64,000 nucleotides of DNA from Rhodospirillaceae bacterium (GTDB lineage Bacteria; Pseudomonadota; Alphaproteobacteria; DSM-16000; Inquilinaceae), in the NCBI GenBank assembly GCA_020638595.1, contig JACKIG010000006.1, positions 124,001-188,000 on the forward strand, in the 5' to 3' direction. The notes beneath the pieces are model-generated. The model had not been told where the DNA came from. It did no database searches and saw only the letters and a list, made by a program, of their open reading frames with translations. The position numbers and the translations under genes were made by a program. Positions 42,412-52,013 of the stretch are shown piece by piece (within the stretch, counting starts at the first letter, position 1; each line of letters begins with the position of its first letter).

Positions 42412-43761
42412 TTGCACCAGGCCTCTGGGCGCAGACTCCGGATGGCATCGGTCGCTATCCTGTTCGCTGTCCTGTCGCCGGGCCTGGCAGCGGCCCAGAC
42501 GGCGTCGGGCAGCGCTGCGGACGCGCTGTTCCAAGAGGTGCTGCAACGGCCGGACGATGTGGACCTGTCCCTGCGCTATGCGGAAGCGGCGGCGGCGGAA
42601 GGCAACTATGAAGCGGCCGTGGCGACGATGGAGCGGCTGCTGCTGATCGACGGCAGCCTGTCCGTGGCGAAGGTGCGGCTTGGGCTGCTGTACCTCGCCA
42701 TGCAATCCCCGCTCACGGCATCGCGCTATCTCGAAGATGCCTTGGCGGACCCCACCCTGCCCGACCAGCAGGTGGAAATCGCGCAACGCGCCCTCGATCA
42801 GGCTCGCGAGGGCACATCGCGGCACGAATGGTCGGGCTCGCTCTATTTCGGGCTCAGATGGCAGACCAACGCCAATTCCGGCCCCGACGAGGACGCGATC
42901 CGCGACGCCTCCGCCCCCGGCGGCACGCTGGCCACGCCGGCATCGGTGGCGGGACGCGACGACGGCAACGGCTTCGTCCTCGGGTCGGTGCGCCACCAGT
43001 TCGACCTTCAGGCCCAGAGATTTGCCGTCATCGACACGCGGGCCGTGGTCTATGGCACGCGCTACATCGAGCGGGGCGAACTGGACAGCGAGGCCATCAG
43101 GGCGTCGACCGGCCCGCGCTTTGCCCCGCTGCCCGACAGCGCGCCCGGGCTGACGGTCAGGCCGTTCGTGTGGACGGAATATGTCCGGCTCGACGGAAGC
43201 TCCTACCGCACGTCCTTCGGCGGCGGCATCGACGGCCAATGGACGGTCGACCCCCGTCTGCTGCTCGATTGGTCGCTGCTGGTCCGCTACAACGATTTCG
43301 CCGTTACCGGCCGGCGTCCCCTTGCCAACGAGCGGGACGGCCTCAGCTTCGAAGGCCAGGTCGACGGCTACTACGCCCTGACCGGCAGCCAGGTGATCTC
43401 CACAGGGGCGGCGCTGGCGCGCAATTCCGCCGAGAAGGACTTCAACAGCTATACGCGCGGTACGCTGGCGTTCACCTATTCCTACCGGTTCGAGCCGCCG
43501 TTCGAATTCGTCGTCGCCCCCTGGCGGCTATCGGTTTCCGCGGAAGGCAGTGTGACCGGCTATGACGCCCCGGACCCGGTGATCGACCCCGCCAGCACCC
43601 GCCATGACCTGGTCGGCACCGTCCATGTGACACAGGAAATCGGCCTGGCCGACGACTTCGCGCTGGTCCTGGAAGCCGGGTACGAGCGCGCATATTCCAA
43701 CATTCCGAATTACGACTACGACAATGTCAGCGGCACCGTCGGTATCAGATACCGCTTCTGA
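42412..43761 (+). CDS. TPR / outer-membrane beta-barrel protein (Slam/DUF560-like)
   Basis: Predicted 449 residues. The TTG at 42412 has GGGGAG 7 nt upstream; the ATG at 42442 is the alternative. A signal peptide (ending GLAAAQ) precedes TPR-like helices (residues ~40-140: LSLRYAEAAAAEGNYEAAV). A ~300-residue beta-barrel follows, with alternating strands, ending in the terminal phenylalanine (IRYRF) used by the Bam complex. The architecture matches DUF560/Slam-type translocators and related barrels. No surface lipoprotein substrate is adjacent; a FecR-domain protein follows 28 bp downstream. Role in surface display is inference. Confidence 0.8.
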   Translation: MHQASGRRLRMASVAILFAVLSPGLAAAQTASGSAADALFQEVLQRPDDVDLSLRYAEAAAAEGNYEAAVATMERLLLIDGSLSVAKVRLGLLYLAMQSPLTASRYLEDALADPTLPDQQVEIAQRALDQAREGTSRHEWSGSLYFGLRWQTNANSGPDEDAIRDASAPGGTLATPASVAGRDDGNGFVLGSVRHQFDLQAQRFAVIDTRAVVYGTRYIERGELDSEAIRASTGPRFAPLPDSAPGLTVRPFVWTEYVRLDGSSYRTSFGGGIDGQWTVDPRLLLDWSLLVRYNDFAVTGRRPLANERDGLSFEGQVDGYYALTGSQVISTGAALARNSAEKDFNSYTRGTLAFTYSYRFEPPFEFVVAPWRLSVSAEGSVTGYDAPDPVIDPASTRHDLVGTVHVTQEIGLADDFALVLEAGYERAYSNIPNYDYDNVSGTVGIRYRF

Positions 43762-43789
43762 GCCGGCATGCCGAGGGAGCGCCCGCCTC

Positions 43790-44692
43790 ATGGTCAGGTT
43801 TGCCATCCTCATGCTGTTCGCCGTGCTGGCAGCCACGGCGCCGCCGGAGCCCGCCTGGGCGCAACAAGTTCGCGTCGGCGTCGCCACCACGGTCAATGAC
43901 AGCACCGGCGCGCAGGAGGCCGCGGGAAGCCAGCGTCCGCTGATCGGCGGCGGCGACATCTTCTCCCGCGATACGATCGTCACCGACGCCTCGGGCCAGG
44001 CGCAGCTGCTGTTTCTCGACCAGTCGGCGCTGACGGTCGGGCCCAATGCCGAGGTGCTGATCGACGAGTTCGTCTACAACCCCCAGGAGAATTCCGATCT
44101 CGGCCGGCTGGCCATTTCCGTCAACCAGGGTGTCATGCGCTTCGTCGGCGGGACGCTGAGCAAGACCGAGGACCAGGTCGAGATCACGACGCCCACGGCC
44201 ACGCTGGCGATCCGCGGGGCGATCGTCGTGCTGCTGGTGGATGGCAATAGCGGCGACACGCAGGTGGTGTTCGTCTTCGGCGACTATGTCGACGTCACCG
44301 GGCCGAACGGCGAAAGCGAGACCATCCGCCGGCGCGGCTACATGGTTTCGGTGTCGGCGCAGGGGGTCAGCGAGCCGGTGCCCGCACCCCAGGACCTGAT
44401 CGATGCCATCCATTCCGCCCTTGAGGGGCCGCAAGGCGGCAGCGGCGACCCGCGGATCCAGGCGATCCAGAATGCGCTGGACCGCCAGGGACTGGACGGC
44501 GTCATCCTGTCGTTCGATGGCGAGCTGATCGACCTGGGGTCGATGACCATCACCGAGATCGAGAGCGAACTGGGCCTGACGGACGCCGATCAGGAGATCA
44601 TTCGCGACATCATCGAATCGACCGAGATCCCGGTCGAGCTGCCGGAGGACGAAGGCAGCTACGGCGAATGCTGGGAATGCTCCACCGAATAG
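43790..44692 (+). CDS. FecR-domain periplasmic protein
   Basis: Predicted 300 residues, ATG at 43790 with GAGGGAG upstream. The signal peptide ends near AWAQQ. Residues ~60-190 form a FecR-like domain (FSRDTIVTDASGQAQLLFLDQSALTVGPNAEVLIDEFVY; VMRFVGGTLSK; ITTPTATLAIRG). The C-terminal ~100 residues are acidic (ELGLTDADQEII, EDEGSYGECWECSTE) and end with a CXXC pair. No anti-sigma helix or sigma factor is nearby, so it is probably a stand-alone envelope FecR protein. From memory, such proteins recur beside CHASE2 cyclases and barrel proteins. Confidence 0.88.
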   Translation: MVRFAILMLFAVLAATAPPEPAWAQQVRVGVATTVNDSTGAQEAAGSQRPLIGGGDIFSRDTIVTDASGQAQLLFLDQSALTVGPNAEVLIDEFVYNPQENSDLGRLAISVNQGVMRFVGGTLSKTEDQVEITTPTATLAIRGAIVVLLVDGNSGDTQVVFVFGDYVDVTGPNGESETIRRRGYMVSVSAQGVSEPVPAPQDLIDAIHSALEGPQGGSGDPRIQAIQNALDRQGLDGVILSFDGELIDLGSMTITEIESELGLTDADQEIIRDIIESTEIPVELPEDEGSYGECWECSTE

Positions 44693-45132
44693 GCGTTTGA
44701 GCGACCCGGGCACCGAAGGTCCATCCCCCCCCTTCTTGGCCCGGAGGATCGTCGGCGCTTGACCGAGCGAGACAGGGCGGCCGACACGCGCCTCCTCTGT
44801 CGAATGTCCGCGAGAAGTGCAAACCCGGGCCGGAAATTCACGTTCAATCACTCCGCTGTCCGCTCAAATCCTCCCTGCCCTGCCGATAATTTACCTTAAT
44901 TTCTCTCAGGCGCGCCGTTCCTTTAGTCTTCGGGACTTGAAGGCATCATTGGAAAGCCCCCGAACAGGAAGACGGATTTACCAATAATTCGAGAAGCATT
45001 GCTTGCAAATCTGATTCAAATGCGAGATATTTGGGCCGGGTTTTGGGTTGTGCGGTCGAACTGTCCGCTCCCATTGATCGAAATGGCGCGCGTCGGCACA
45101 CCGGCGCGACCAGTCACCACGGGGAGAAAGAG
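44693..45132. other. AT-richer intergenic region upstream of lectin-like gene
   Basis: About 440 bases without a gene. The second half is distinctly AT-rich (TTTACCTTAATTTCTCTC near 44890; ACCAATAATTCGAGAAGC near 44979). It contains a short palindrome AAGCATTGCTT (44996-45006). It probably holds the promoter of the gene at 45133. Confidence 0.5.
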
Positions 45133-46380
45133 ATGGCGTGGCATCGGTGGTCCGGCCAATCATTCGCAAATCATTGGTGGAACGGCTTTTCCGATCACAG
45201 GGGATGGGACAGGGGCCATGACCACCACGGGTGGGGCTGGGGCAAGCCGGGCGGATCGCGCTGGGATTGGCATTCCCGCTGCGATCGCGACGGCAACGGC
45301 GACGACGGCACGGACGGCGCCTCCTACCTGCGGCTGAGCATCCCGGCCGGCGATCACGATGCCGACGGCACGAATCAGGCGGCGCGCCTGATGCAGGATG
45401 TGGCGCAACCGCATGCCGATTTCGAAATCGAAGCGAAGTTCCTGAGCGAGCCGGCCAAGGCGTTCCAGTTCCAGGGCCTTCTGGTGGAGGGCGACGAACA
45501 GAACTGGCTGCGGTTCGACGTCTATCACGACGGCAGCAAGGTGCACATCTTCGGCGCCAAATCCATCGACGGCGACTGGGAAGCGGCATTCGACCACGTC
45601 CTTTCGGGCGCTGATGACGCCGCCTATCTGAAGGTGACGCGGGACGGCGATGTCTGGACGTTCGAGTATTCCAGCGACGGCACGACCTGGTCGACCGCCG
45701 GCACCTATACGCAGGAATTCTCGGTCGCCTCGGCCGGTGTGCTTGCCGGCACGACGGCCAACCCCGGCATCGGGCCGGCCTTCACCGTCGAGGTCGACTA
45801 TTTCGAAGGCACCCCCGGGATCATCCAGTCGGACTCGTTCGATGACCCGTCGCTGCAAGGCTTCTGGTCGCTTGAAGGGCCGGCCGGGACCGCCGACGTG
45901 GTGACGGACGGCGCCGAGGTCGCGGGCGATGCGCCGGAGGGCAATCTGTGTGCCCTGTTCGGTCAGGCTGAGGAGCTTCAGTTCCGCTACGACCCGGACA
46001 ACGACGTCGACACTGCGCAGGGGCATCGCAAAGCCGGCGCATGGGGTACGCCGGATCACGACGGGTCCTCCTATGTCGTCGTCGCCAACTGCGATGATGT
46101 CAGCGCCCGGGACGTCGCCAGGGGCAGGGACGTCTACTTCGCCGACACGGTCACGCCCGGGGATGTGTTCGACTTCGCGACGGACGGCCACGGGAAAGCA
46201 TCGGCGTCGAACCTCTTCGTCCTCGTCTACGACGACGAAGCTGCGTTCCGCGGCGGGGACGACCCGCTGCAGACGATGAAATACGATGTCTCCGGCTGGC
46301 AGCCTATGGAACTGGGGGATGAGATCGGCAGCGTCACCCTCGTCGGCTATGTCGGCGACGACGGCGGGTTCTTCTCCTGA
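45133..46380 (+). CDS. Lectin-like (concanavalin-type beta-sandwich) protein, likely non-Sec secreted
   Basis: Predicted 415 residues; the ATG at 45133 follows GGGGAGAAAGAG. The N-terminus (MAWHRWSGQSFANHWW... then a Trp/His/Asp/Gly-rich run to ~residue 50) is not a signal peptide. Residues ~60-240 resemble a DUF1349/concanavalin A-like glucanase fold (DFEIEAKFL, FQFQGLLVEGDEQNWLRFDVY, WTFEYSSDGTTWSTAGTYTQ). Residues ~245-415 form a second Asp-rich domain ending DDGGFFS. A signal-less, Asp/Gly-rich protein near a type I secretion operon suggests a type I substrate; this is inference. Confidence 0.7.
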   Translation: MAWHRWSGQSFANHWWNGFSDHRGWDRGHDHHGWGWGKPGGSRWDWHSRCDRDGNGDDGTDGASYLRLSIPAGDHDADGTNQAARLMQDVAQPHADFEIEAKFLSEPAKAFQFQGLLVEGDEQNWLRFDVYHDGSKVHIFGAKSIDGDWEAAFDHVLSGADDAAYLKVTRDGDVWTFEYSSDGTTWSTAGTYTQEFSVASAGVLAGTTANPGIGPAFTVEVDYFEGTPGIIQSDSFDDPSLQGFWSLEGPAGTADVVTDGAEVAGDAPEGNLCALFGQAEELQFRYDPDNDVDTAQGHRKAGAWGTPDHDGSSYVVVANCDDVSARDVARGRDVYFADTVTPGDVFDFATDGHGKASASNLFVLVYDDEAAFRGGDDPLQTMKYDVSGWQPMELGDEIGSVTLVGYVGDDGGFFS

Positions 46381-46404
46381 GTCCCAGGGACGATACCATC
46401 GGCA

Positions 46405-46435
46405 TCTGCCGGACCGCGCGGCGCGGACCGGCAGA
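46405..46435. terminator. Hairpin terminator at convergent junction
   Basis: TCTGCCGG A CCGC pairs with GCGG A CCGGCAGA: 8 bp plus 4 bp around one A-A mismatch, 25 bp after the lectin-like gene stop. It lies between convergent genes and may act in both directions. Confidence 0.7.
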
Positions 46436-46449
46436 GCGCCCGACCCTGA

Positions 46450-46473
46450 AGCCGGGCCGCCGTCAGCCCGGCT
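46450..46473. terminator. Second hairpin at convergent junction
   Basis: AGCCGGGC (46450-46457) and GCCCGGCT (46466-46473) form a perfect 8-bp stem with an 8-nt loop, touching the stop codon of the EAL gene. Likely terminator for the minus-strand transcript; T tract absent. Confidence 0.5.
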
Positions 46474-48229
46474 AGCGTCCCGCCGGCGTGATCTGTTCGA
46501 CGTTCGGAAGCGGCTGGAACGCCCTGACATCCGCGGCCGGACGGCCGAACAGGTAGCCCTGCACGAAATCACAGCCGCAGGCGCGGGCGAACTCCAGCGT
46601 TTCCAAATCGTCCACCATCTCCGCAATGCTGGCGATGTTGAGCTTGCGGCAAAGCTCCGTCAGCGCCGACAGGAAGGCCGGTCCCTTGCGGGCACGCCTC
46701 GCGCTTTTCAAGGCCGATCCGTCGACCTTCACGGCATCGATGTCGAGATGGCTTAGATACTCGAAGCTGGCGGCACCCGAGCCGAAGTCGTCAAGGCAGA
46801 CGCGATAGCCCAGCGACCGCAGCGACTGCATGAAGGTGTTGGCCGCCGCCAGGTCCCGGATCTTTGCCGATTCCGTCAGCTCGAACCGCAGGCGTCCCTG
46901 GCTCCACCGGTTCTCGGCCAGAAGGCCGTGCAGGCAGTCGACGAAGGCCGGGGTCTCGATCGAATGACCGGAGAAGTTGACCGCGATGGCGTTGTCGCCG
47001 CCGCGCTCCCGGTCCTCGCGCAGCCAGGCCAATGCCTTGCGCACGATCGCCAGGTCGAATTCGTGGATCAGCCCGATCTCTTCGGCGAACCGGATATACC
47101 GGTAGGGCGACTCACTCGGATCGGACCGGTGGAAGCGGCACAAGGCCTCGAAATGGTGGACCACGGCCGTGTTCACCCGGATGATCGGCTGGAGCGCCAG
47201 ATCGAATGCGCCCAGCTGGACCATCTCCTTGAAGGTGGTGACTTCGACCACGGCCTCGTCAAGGAAGCTCGACAGGTTCTGCGAAAGCCGGCTCAAGCTG
47301 AAGGTCTCGCCGGCATTCTCGCTGAACTTGTTCATGACGAACATCAGGCCTTTCGCCAGGTCCGCCTCGCTCACCTCCGACTGCGTGGACAGGTCGATGT
47401 CCGCCGTCTCCACAGGGACGCCGATGCCCAGCGGATCGACGGACCTGACCGCTGCGGCCAGCTGCGTCTGCACGTCGCTCAGGCTCATATCCGGCCGATG
47501 CACGAAGCCGTAGCGTCCGTCGGCAACCCGCGTCGCGGTCTCCGGGCTCACGGCGCTGGCCTGGATGCAGGTATCGATCGTCCTCTGCAGCCGCTCGTTG
47601 GTGATCTCGTCCAGGCGGGCTCGCAGTTCGGGCAACTGCTCCAGCGCCACCAGGGCGAAGCCAGGCGTCTCGTCCCTGCGCTGCAACTCGCGGATCGCCT
47701 CGCTGGCCGACCGGGCGAACATCCTGGTGGCATCGGCACGGTCGCCGGGATCGTCCGCATCGGCCTGGAAACCCGGCAGCGCCGACGAAGACAGGCGCAG
47801 TGCCAGGAAGGCGTGGTTCATCAGCTCCGGCACGGCATGGCCGACCAGCGCGACGCGGGTACCCCGGCGGTCCGACCGGCGCAAACGCAGGCTGCCGACT
47901 TCGATGCGTCGGTGGGCGCGGGCCGACCGCAGGACTTCGGCCACGATCGGCAGGTCCTGGGGCACGATCAGGCGGGCGAAATGCTGGCCCATGAGGCTGG
48001 CGGCGGCCTGTCCCGTCAGTTCCTCCGCAGCGCCGATGGCAAACAGGACCCGCCCTTGGGCGTCCAGTTCCATCAGCAGGTCGGCCCAGCAGAAGGCAAA
48101 GGCCACGAACCGGTCCCGCTCGGCCTTCAGCAGCTGGCGGCGGCTCTCATCCGGGGCGGCCGCCGCCCCGGCGGCGCCCACGCCATCGGGCTGGCGCACA
48201 GCCCGGGGGATCGCGGTCGGCCCTACCAT
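46472..48229 (-). CDS. PAS-EAL cyclic-di-GMP phosphodiesterase
   Basis: A 585-residue cytosolic protein. A PAS-like domain lies at ~residues 45-130 (FAFCWADLLMELDAQGRVLFAIG), a degenerate linker region at ~150-310, and an EAL domain at ~335-575. Catalytic features are present: FEALCRF (ExLxR), VNFSG, FELTES, CLDDFGSG, AVKVDGS, IAEMVDDLE and VQGYLFGRP. The loop motif is EMVDD rather than EGVE, but the metal and base residues look intact. It should hydrolyse c-di-GMP. The ATG overlaps the stop of the RTX adhesin upstream (ATGGTAG), implying translational coupling. Confidence 0.9.
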   Translation of the reverse strand: MVGPTAIPRAVRQPDGVGAAGAAAAPDESRRQLLKAERDRFVAFAFCWADLLMELDAQGRVLFAIGAAEELTGQAAASLMGQHFARLIVPQDLPIVAEVLRSARAHRRIEVGSLRLRRSDRRGTRVALVGHAVPELMNHAFLALRLSSSALPGFQADADDPGDRADATRMFARSASEAIRELQRRDETPGFALVALEQLPELRARLDEITNERLQRTIDTCIQASAVSPETATRVADGRYGFVHRPDMSLSDVQTQLAAAVRSVDPLGIGVPVETADIDLSTQSEVSEADLAKGLMFVMNKFSENAGETFSLSRLSQNLSSFLDEAVVEVTTFKEMVQLGAFDLALQPIIRVNTAVVHHFEALCRFHRSDPSESPYRYIRFAEEIGLIHEFDLAIVRKALAWLREDRERGGDNAIAVNFSGHSIETPAFVDCLHGLLAENRWSQGRLRFELTESAKIRDLAAANTFMQSLRSLGYRVCLDDFGSGAASFEYLSHLDIDAVKVDGSALKSARRARKGPAFLSALTELCRKLNIASIAEMVDDLETLEFARACGCDFVQGYLFGRPAADVRAFQPLPNVEQITPAGR

Positions 48230-51200
48230 TCGATCTTTTCGATGCCGTCGAACATGACCTCGGTCCCGTCGGAGAACGTGATCTTGCCGGCAGAATCCGC
48301 CGACAAGGTCAGGTAGTCGGCCGCCTGCGACTGCAGCTCGCCACTGGACAGGCTGAGCTGCCAGCCGGACTCGAAGCCGCCGTACTCCTCAGCCAGGCGG
48401 ATCGTATCGGTATAGCCGGCGCCGCCGCTGATCGTATCGTCCCCAAGCCCCTCACCCACCAGGAAGGTATCGCTGCCGGCACCACCATACAACCAGTCGT
48501 CGCCGTCTCCACCGTCCAGATAGTCGTCGCCGTTCTCGCCGTGGAGGGTGTCGTTGCCGGTGCCCCCGCGCAGGATATCGTCGCCGCCGCCCGTCCAGAT
48601 CGTGTCGTTGCCGCCGCCGCCATCGACCACGTCGACGGCATCGATGGCTTCGGCATTGTCGAAGATGTCGTTGCCTTCGCCAAGGTCGGCGGTGGTACCG
48701 CTGTCGGAGCCGTAGACATAGTCATCGTGCGCGCTGCCGACGACGTTCTCGACGCTGGCATAGGTGTCGCCTTCGGCGTCTCCGCCGCTGCCGCCCGCCG
48801 GTTCGTAGGCATGGGTGCCCGCGTGATCCACGTCGGAGAGCAGGACGACGACACCGTCGCTGCTGTCGGCGTATGAGACGGTATCGACGCCCGCGCCGCC
48901 ATCCAGGTGGTCGGCCCCCTCTCCGCCGATCAGCGTGTCGTCGCCGCCGCCGCCGCTGATGATGTCATCACCGGCACCGCCTTCGATGACATTGGCCACG
49001 TCGTTGCCGGTCAAGGTATCTGCGTGCTCGGACCCGATGAGGTTCTCGATATTGGTCAGCGTGTCGCCTTCGGCATCGCCGCCCAAGCCCGTGCCGGCAA
49101 AGGTGTCGCTACCGTTGATGCCGGAATCGATGAGGGTATCGATCTCCATTTCGCTCAGAACGGTATCGTAGAGCGCGACCTCCGCGATGCTGCCGTTGAA
49201 ATAGTGTGCAAGGTTCGACGTGGTGCCATAGGGGCTGTTGTACGTCGACGCGCCGATGACCAGCGGATTGTCCCGGCTGTTGCCGATGCCGCCGGTATAG
49301 CTGTTGGACCCCACGAGCGTTCCGTCCAGGTACAGCTTCATGCCGCTCGGCCCGAAGCTGAACGAGACATTGTGCCACTCGTCGGATGTGACCGTTCCGC
49401 CGGAGATCTCGTATCGCTGGTTGTTCGCTTCGATATACACGAGCAGCTGGCCGTTGCTGACGTACATGGAGAAGTTGCCGGCATCGTAGGGGTCGTACCC
49501 GCCGGAGTCGTTCATCGAGATCAGGGCATCGCTGGTCTGCGACGCGTCGTCGGAGTTGAACCAAAGCTGGATGGTGCCCTGCTGCAAGTCGAAGTCGTTG
49601 GAATGCGGTATGGCGACATAGTCGTTGATGCCGTCGAAATGTGTCGCCTGGCTGGCGATGCCGGCGAACGGCCCGGTCTCGCCGCCCTTGGTGCCGACAT
49701 TGTAGTAGCTGCCGTCATGGCCCCCGACCATGTCGACCGCCGACGTTCCGCCGGTTTCCCCCAGCCGCCAGAAGCCGACGGGGTCGGTCTCCACGACCGC
49801 CTGTTCGTAGGTGTCGTTGTAGGCGCCGTCGCCCGACGACAGCGTCACCGTGACGCCCTGCGACGACCCGGCGTAGGACGCGGTGTCGTTGCCGTCGCCG
49901 CCGTCCAGGGCATCGGCACCGGCGCCGCCGATCAGCAGGTCGTTGTCGGCGCCGCCCGCAATCGTATCGTCGCCGGCGCCGCCGTAGAGGATGTCATCGC
50001 CGGCACCGCCGTCGATCTGGTCGTTGCCGCCGGCGGTGTCTTGCGTCCCTTGCAGTTCCACGTCGTCGAAGCGGATCTGGATGGATTCGTCGCTGGCGGT
50101 CTTCTTGTTGTTGAAGCCGCCCAGCGAGATCGTGTGATCGCCGGCGGGCAGGTTGCCGAGGTCCAGCGTGACCGTCTGCCAGCCGCTGTCGTAGGCGGAC
50201 CCGCCGTCGCCGTTGCCGGCCACGCGGATGATATAGTCGCTGCCGCCGGCACCCTTCAGCGCACCGTCGACGCTTGCCAGGACTTCCCCGTACTCGTCGC
50301 TCTCATAGTTCGCGCCCATCACCATCCGGTACCGGAAGGTGAGCTGTGCGTTCTGCGTATCCTCCGTCAGGCTGATCGTCGTCGACCAGCCGCCGGACAT
50401 GCCGGTGATGTAGTTGGAATCGATGCCGCCCAGCGTGACCAGCAGGCCGCCGTCGCCATCGGCCCCGCCGGATCCCTCGTAACTGCCGGAGGCGTATGCG
50501 CTTTGCGACGCACCGCGGAAGGTGTTGTCGGCATAGCTGAACGCACCGGTGTCATTGGTGAAGTCCGCATCCAGCACCGTGACCTGCTGGGATGTCGGGG
50601 TGGAATCGGCCACGCTCACATCGATGGTGGAACTGCGCGAAGCCGTGGTGATAGCCCCGGTATCCGGGTCGGTGTCCGTTGCCGTGGCAACGATGGTCAG
50701 GGTGAAATCGGCCGCGTCGACCGGCACATCGATGGACAGATCCGACAGCTCCGCCTGCGTCAGCGTCCAGCTGCCATCGCCGTTCAGCGTTCCCGCGGTC
50801 AGCGATGCGCCGTCCGGCACGCCGGTGATGGTGACGCTCAGGATCTCGGACCCGTCGGTATCCACCAGCGAGGCGTTGATATCCAGGTCGGCCCGCGCGA
50901 TGACGCCTTCGTCGCCATAGATGATGTCGTCACCACCCAGGCCGTTCAGGATGTCGGAACCGCCGCCGCCGTAGATGACGTCGGATCCCGCGGTTCCCGT
51001 CAGGGCGTCGGCACCGTCGGTGCCGACGATGGCCCCGGCCTCCTGGTAGAGATCGGCGGTCTCCGTGCCCGTCACCGACAGGTTCGGCTGGTCGGCGACC
51101 GCGGCGATCTCCACATCGAATGTCCCGACGGTCGATACGACGCCGCTGAGGTCGGTACTGACGGCATTCACCGACAGGGTGAAGTCGTCGGAGCTGTTGG

Positions 51201-51747
51201 CGGGCGGCGTCAGCGTCAGCCCCGTCAGGTCGCTTTCCGTCAGGGTCCAGGTTCCGGGCGGCCCCTGTATGCCGGCCGACAGGCTTGCGCCCGAGGGCAT
51301 ACCCGAGATCACGATGGTCAACACCGCATCGCCGTCGACAAGGCCGGCATCGATGGCCGACGTCAGGTCGATGGGAATATCTTCTGAGGCCGCGACGTCA
51401 CCCAGGCTCAACACCGGCGCCTCGTTGACATCGGCAATAGTGACAGTGACCGTCGCCGTATCCGTCAACGTCCCGTCGCTGACCTCCACGGTCAGCACAC
51501 GCGTGCCCGCCGTCTCGTGGTCCAGCACCGACGGGTCCGCCACCGTCACCGCGCCTGTCGCCGCATCGATGCTGAACGCACCGTCGGCGTTGCCGCCCGT
51601 GATGCTGTACGACAGCACCGCACCGGCATCCTGGTCCGTCGCCGTCAGCGTACCGACGGCCGCGCCCGAGGCTGCGGCTTCGGAGATCGTGAACCCGGTA
51701 TCGGCCAGCACCGGTGCCTCGTTCGCGTCGGCGATCGTCACCGTCAC
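48223..51747 (-). CDS. RTX / cadherin / LamG adhesin, main (C-terminal) part after frameshift
   Basis: The 1174-residue downstream frame of a gene interrupted at 51775. Order (fragment numbering): the second copy of a 99-residue cadherin-like unit (1-100), a further Ig-like unit, a first RTX block near 239-285, a beta-sandwich region at ~390-560, a second RTX block ~570-635, a LamG/concanavalin domain ~695-870 (HFDGINDYVAIPHS, GTIQLWFNS), a long GGXGXD RTX tract ~885-1105 and a C-terminal ending GIEKIEW. The Ca-binding RTX repeats and lack of Cys mark a type I secreted adhesin. On its own it would need initiation at GTG 51747, which is unlikely. It overlaps the EAL gene by 7 bp. Confidence 0.85.
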   Translation of the reverse strand: MTVTIADANEAPVLADTGFTISEAAASGAAVGTLTATDQDAGAVLSYSITGGNADGAFSIDAATGAVTVADPSVLDHETAGTRVLTVEVSDGTLTDTATVTVTIADVNEAPVLSLGDVAASEDIPIDLTSAIDAGLVDGDAVLTIVISGMPSGASLSAGIQGPPGTWTLTESDLTGLTLTPPANSSDDFTLSVNAVSTDLSGVVSTVGTFDVEIAAVADQPNLSVTGTETADLYQEAGAIVGTDGADALTGTAGSDVIYGGGGSDILNGLGGDDIIYGDEGVIARADLDINASLVDTDGSEILSVTITGVPDGASLTAGTLNGDGSWTLTQAELSDLSIDVPVDAADFTLTIVATATDTDPDTGAITTASRSSTIDVSVADSTPTSQQVTVLDADFTNDTGAFSYADNTFRGASQSAYASGSYEGSGGADGDGGLLVTLGGIDSNYITGMSGGWSTTISLTEDTQNAQLTFRYRMVMGANYESDEYGEVLASVDGALKGAGGSDYIIRVAGNGDGGSAYDSGWQTVTLDLGNLPAGDHTISLGGFNNKKTASDESIQIRFDDVELQGTQDTAGGNDQIDGGAGDDILYGGAGDDTIAGGADNDLLIGGAGADALDGGDGNDTASYAGSSQGVTVTLSSGDGAYNDTYEQAVVETDPVGFWRLGETGGTSAVDMVGGHDGSYYNVGTKGGETGPFAGIASQATHFDGINDYVAIPHSNDFDLQQGTIQLWFNSDDASQTSDALISMNDSGGYDPYDAGNFSMYVSNGQLLVYIEANNQRYEISGGTVTSDEWHNVSFSFGPSGMKLYLDGTLVGSNSYTGGIGNSRDNPLVIGASTYNSPYGTTSNLAHYFNGSIAEVALYDTVLSEMEIDTLIDSGINGSDTFAGTGLGGDAEGDTLTNIENLIGSEHADTLTGNDVANVIEGGAGDDIISGGGGDDTLIGGEGADHLDGGAGVDTVSYADSSDGVVVLLSDVDHAGTHAYEPAGGSGGDAEGDTYASVENVVGSAHDDYVYGSDSGTTADLGEGNDIFDNAEAIDAVDVVDGGGGNDTIWTGGGDDILRGGTGNDTLHGENGDDYLDGGDGDDWLYGGAGSDTFLVGEGLGDDTISGGAGYTDTIRLAEEYGGFESGWQLSLSSGELQSQAADYLTLSADSAGKITFSDGTEVMFDGIEKIEW

Positions 51748-52013
51748 CGTCGCCGTGTCCGTCAGCGTCCCGTCAGCTGACCTCCACCGTCAGCGTGCGC
51801 GTGCCCGCCGTCTCGTGGTCCAGCACCGACGGATCCGCCACCGTCACCGCGCCCGTCGCTGCGTCGATGGTGAAGGCGCCGTCGGCGTTGCCGCCGGTGA
51901 TGCTGTACGACAGCACCGCTCCGGCATCCTGGTCCGTCGCCGTCAGTGTCCCCACCGCGGCGCCCGAGGCCGCGGCCTCACTGATCGTAAAGTCGGCGTC
52001 CGACAGCACCGGG
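51419..52013 (-). repeat. Tandem 297-bp cadherin-like repeat, one unit with an extra base
   Basis: Two adjacent, nearly identical units (51419-51715, 297 bp; 51716-52013, 298 bp) encode 99-residue repeats with NEAPVL..DFTISEAAASGAAVG..SYSITGGNADGAF..LTVEVSDGTLTDTATVTVTIAD. The second unit has one additional A at 51775 relative to the first (CCCGTCAGCTGACC versus CCCGTCGCTGACC), which shifts the frame. Confidence 0.9.
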
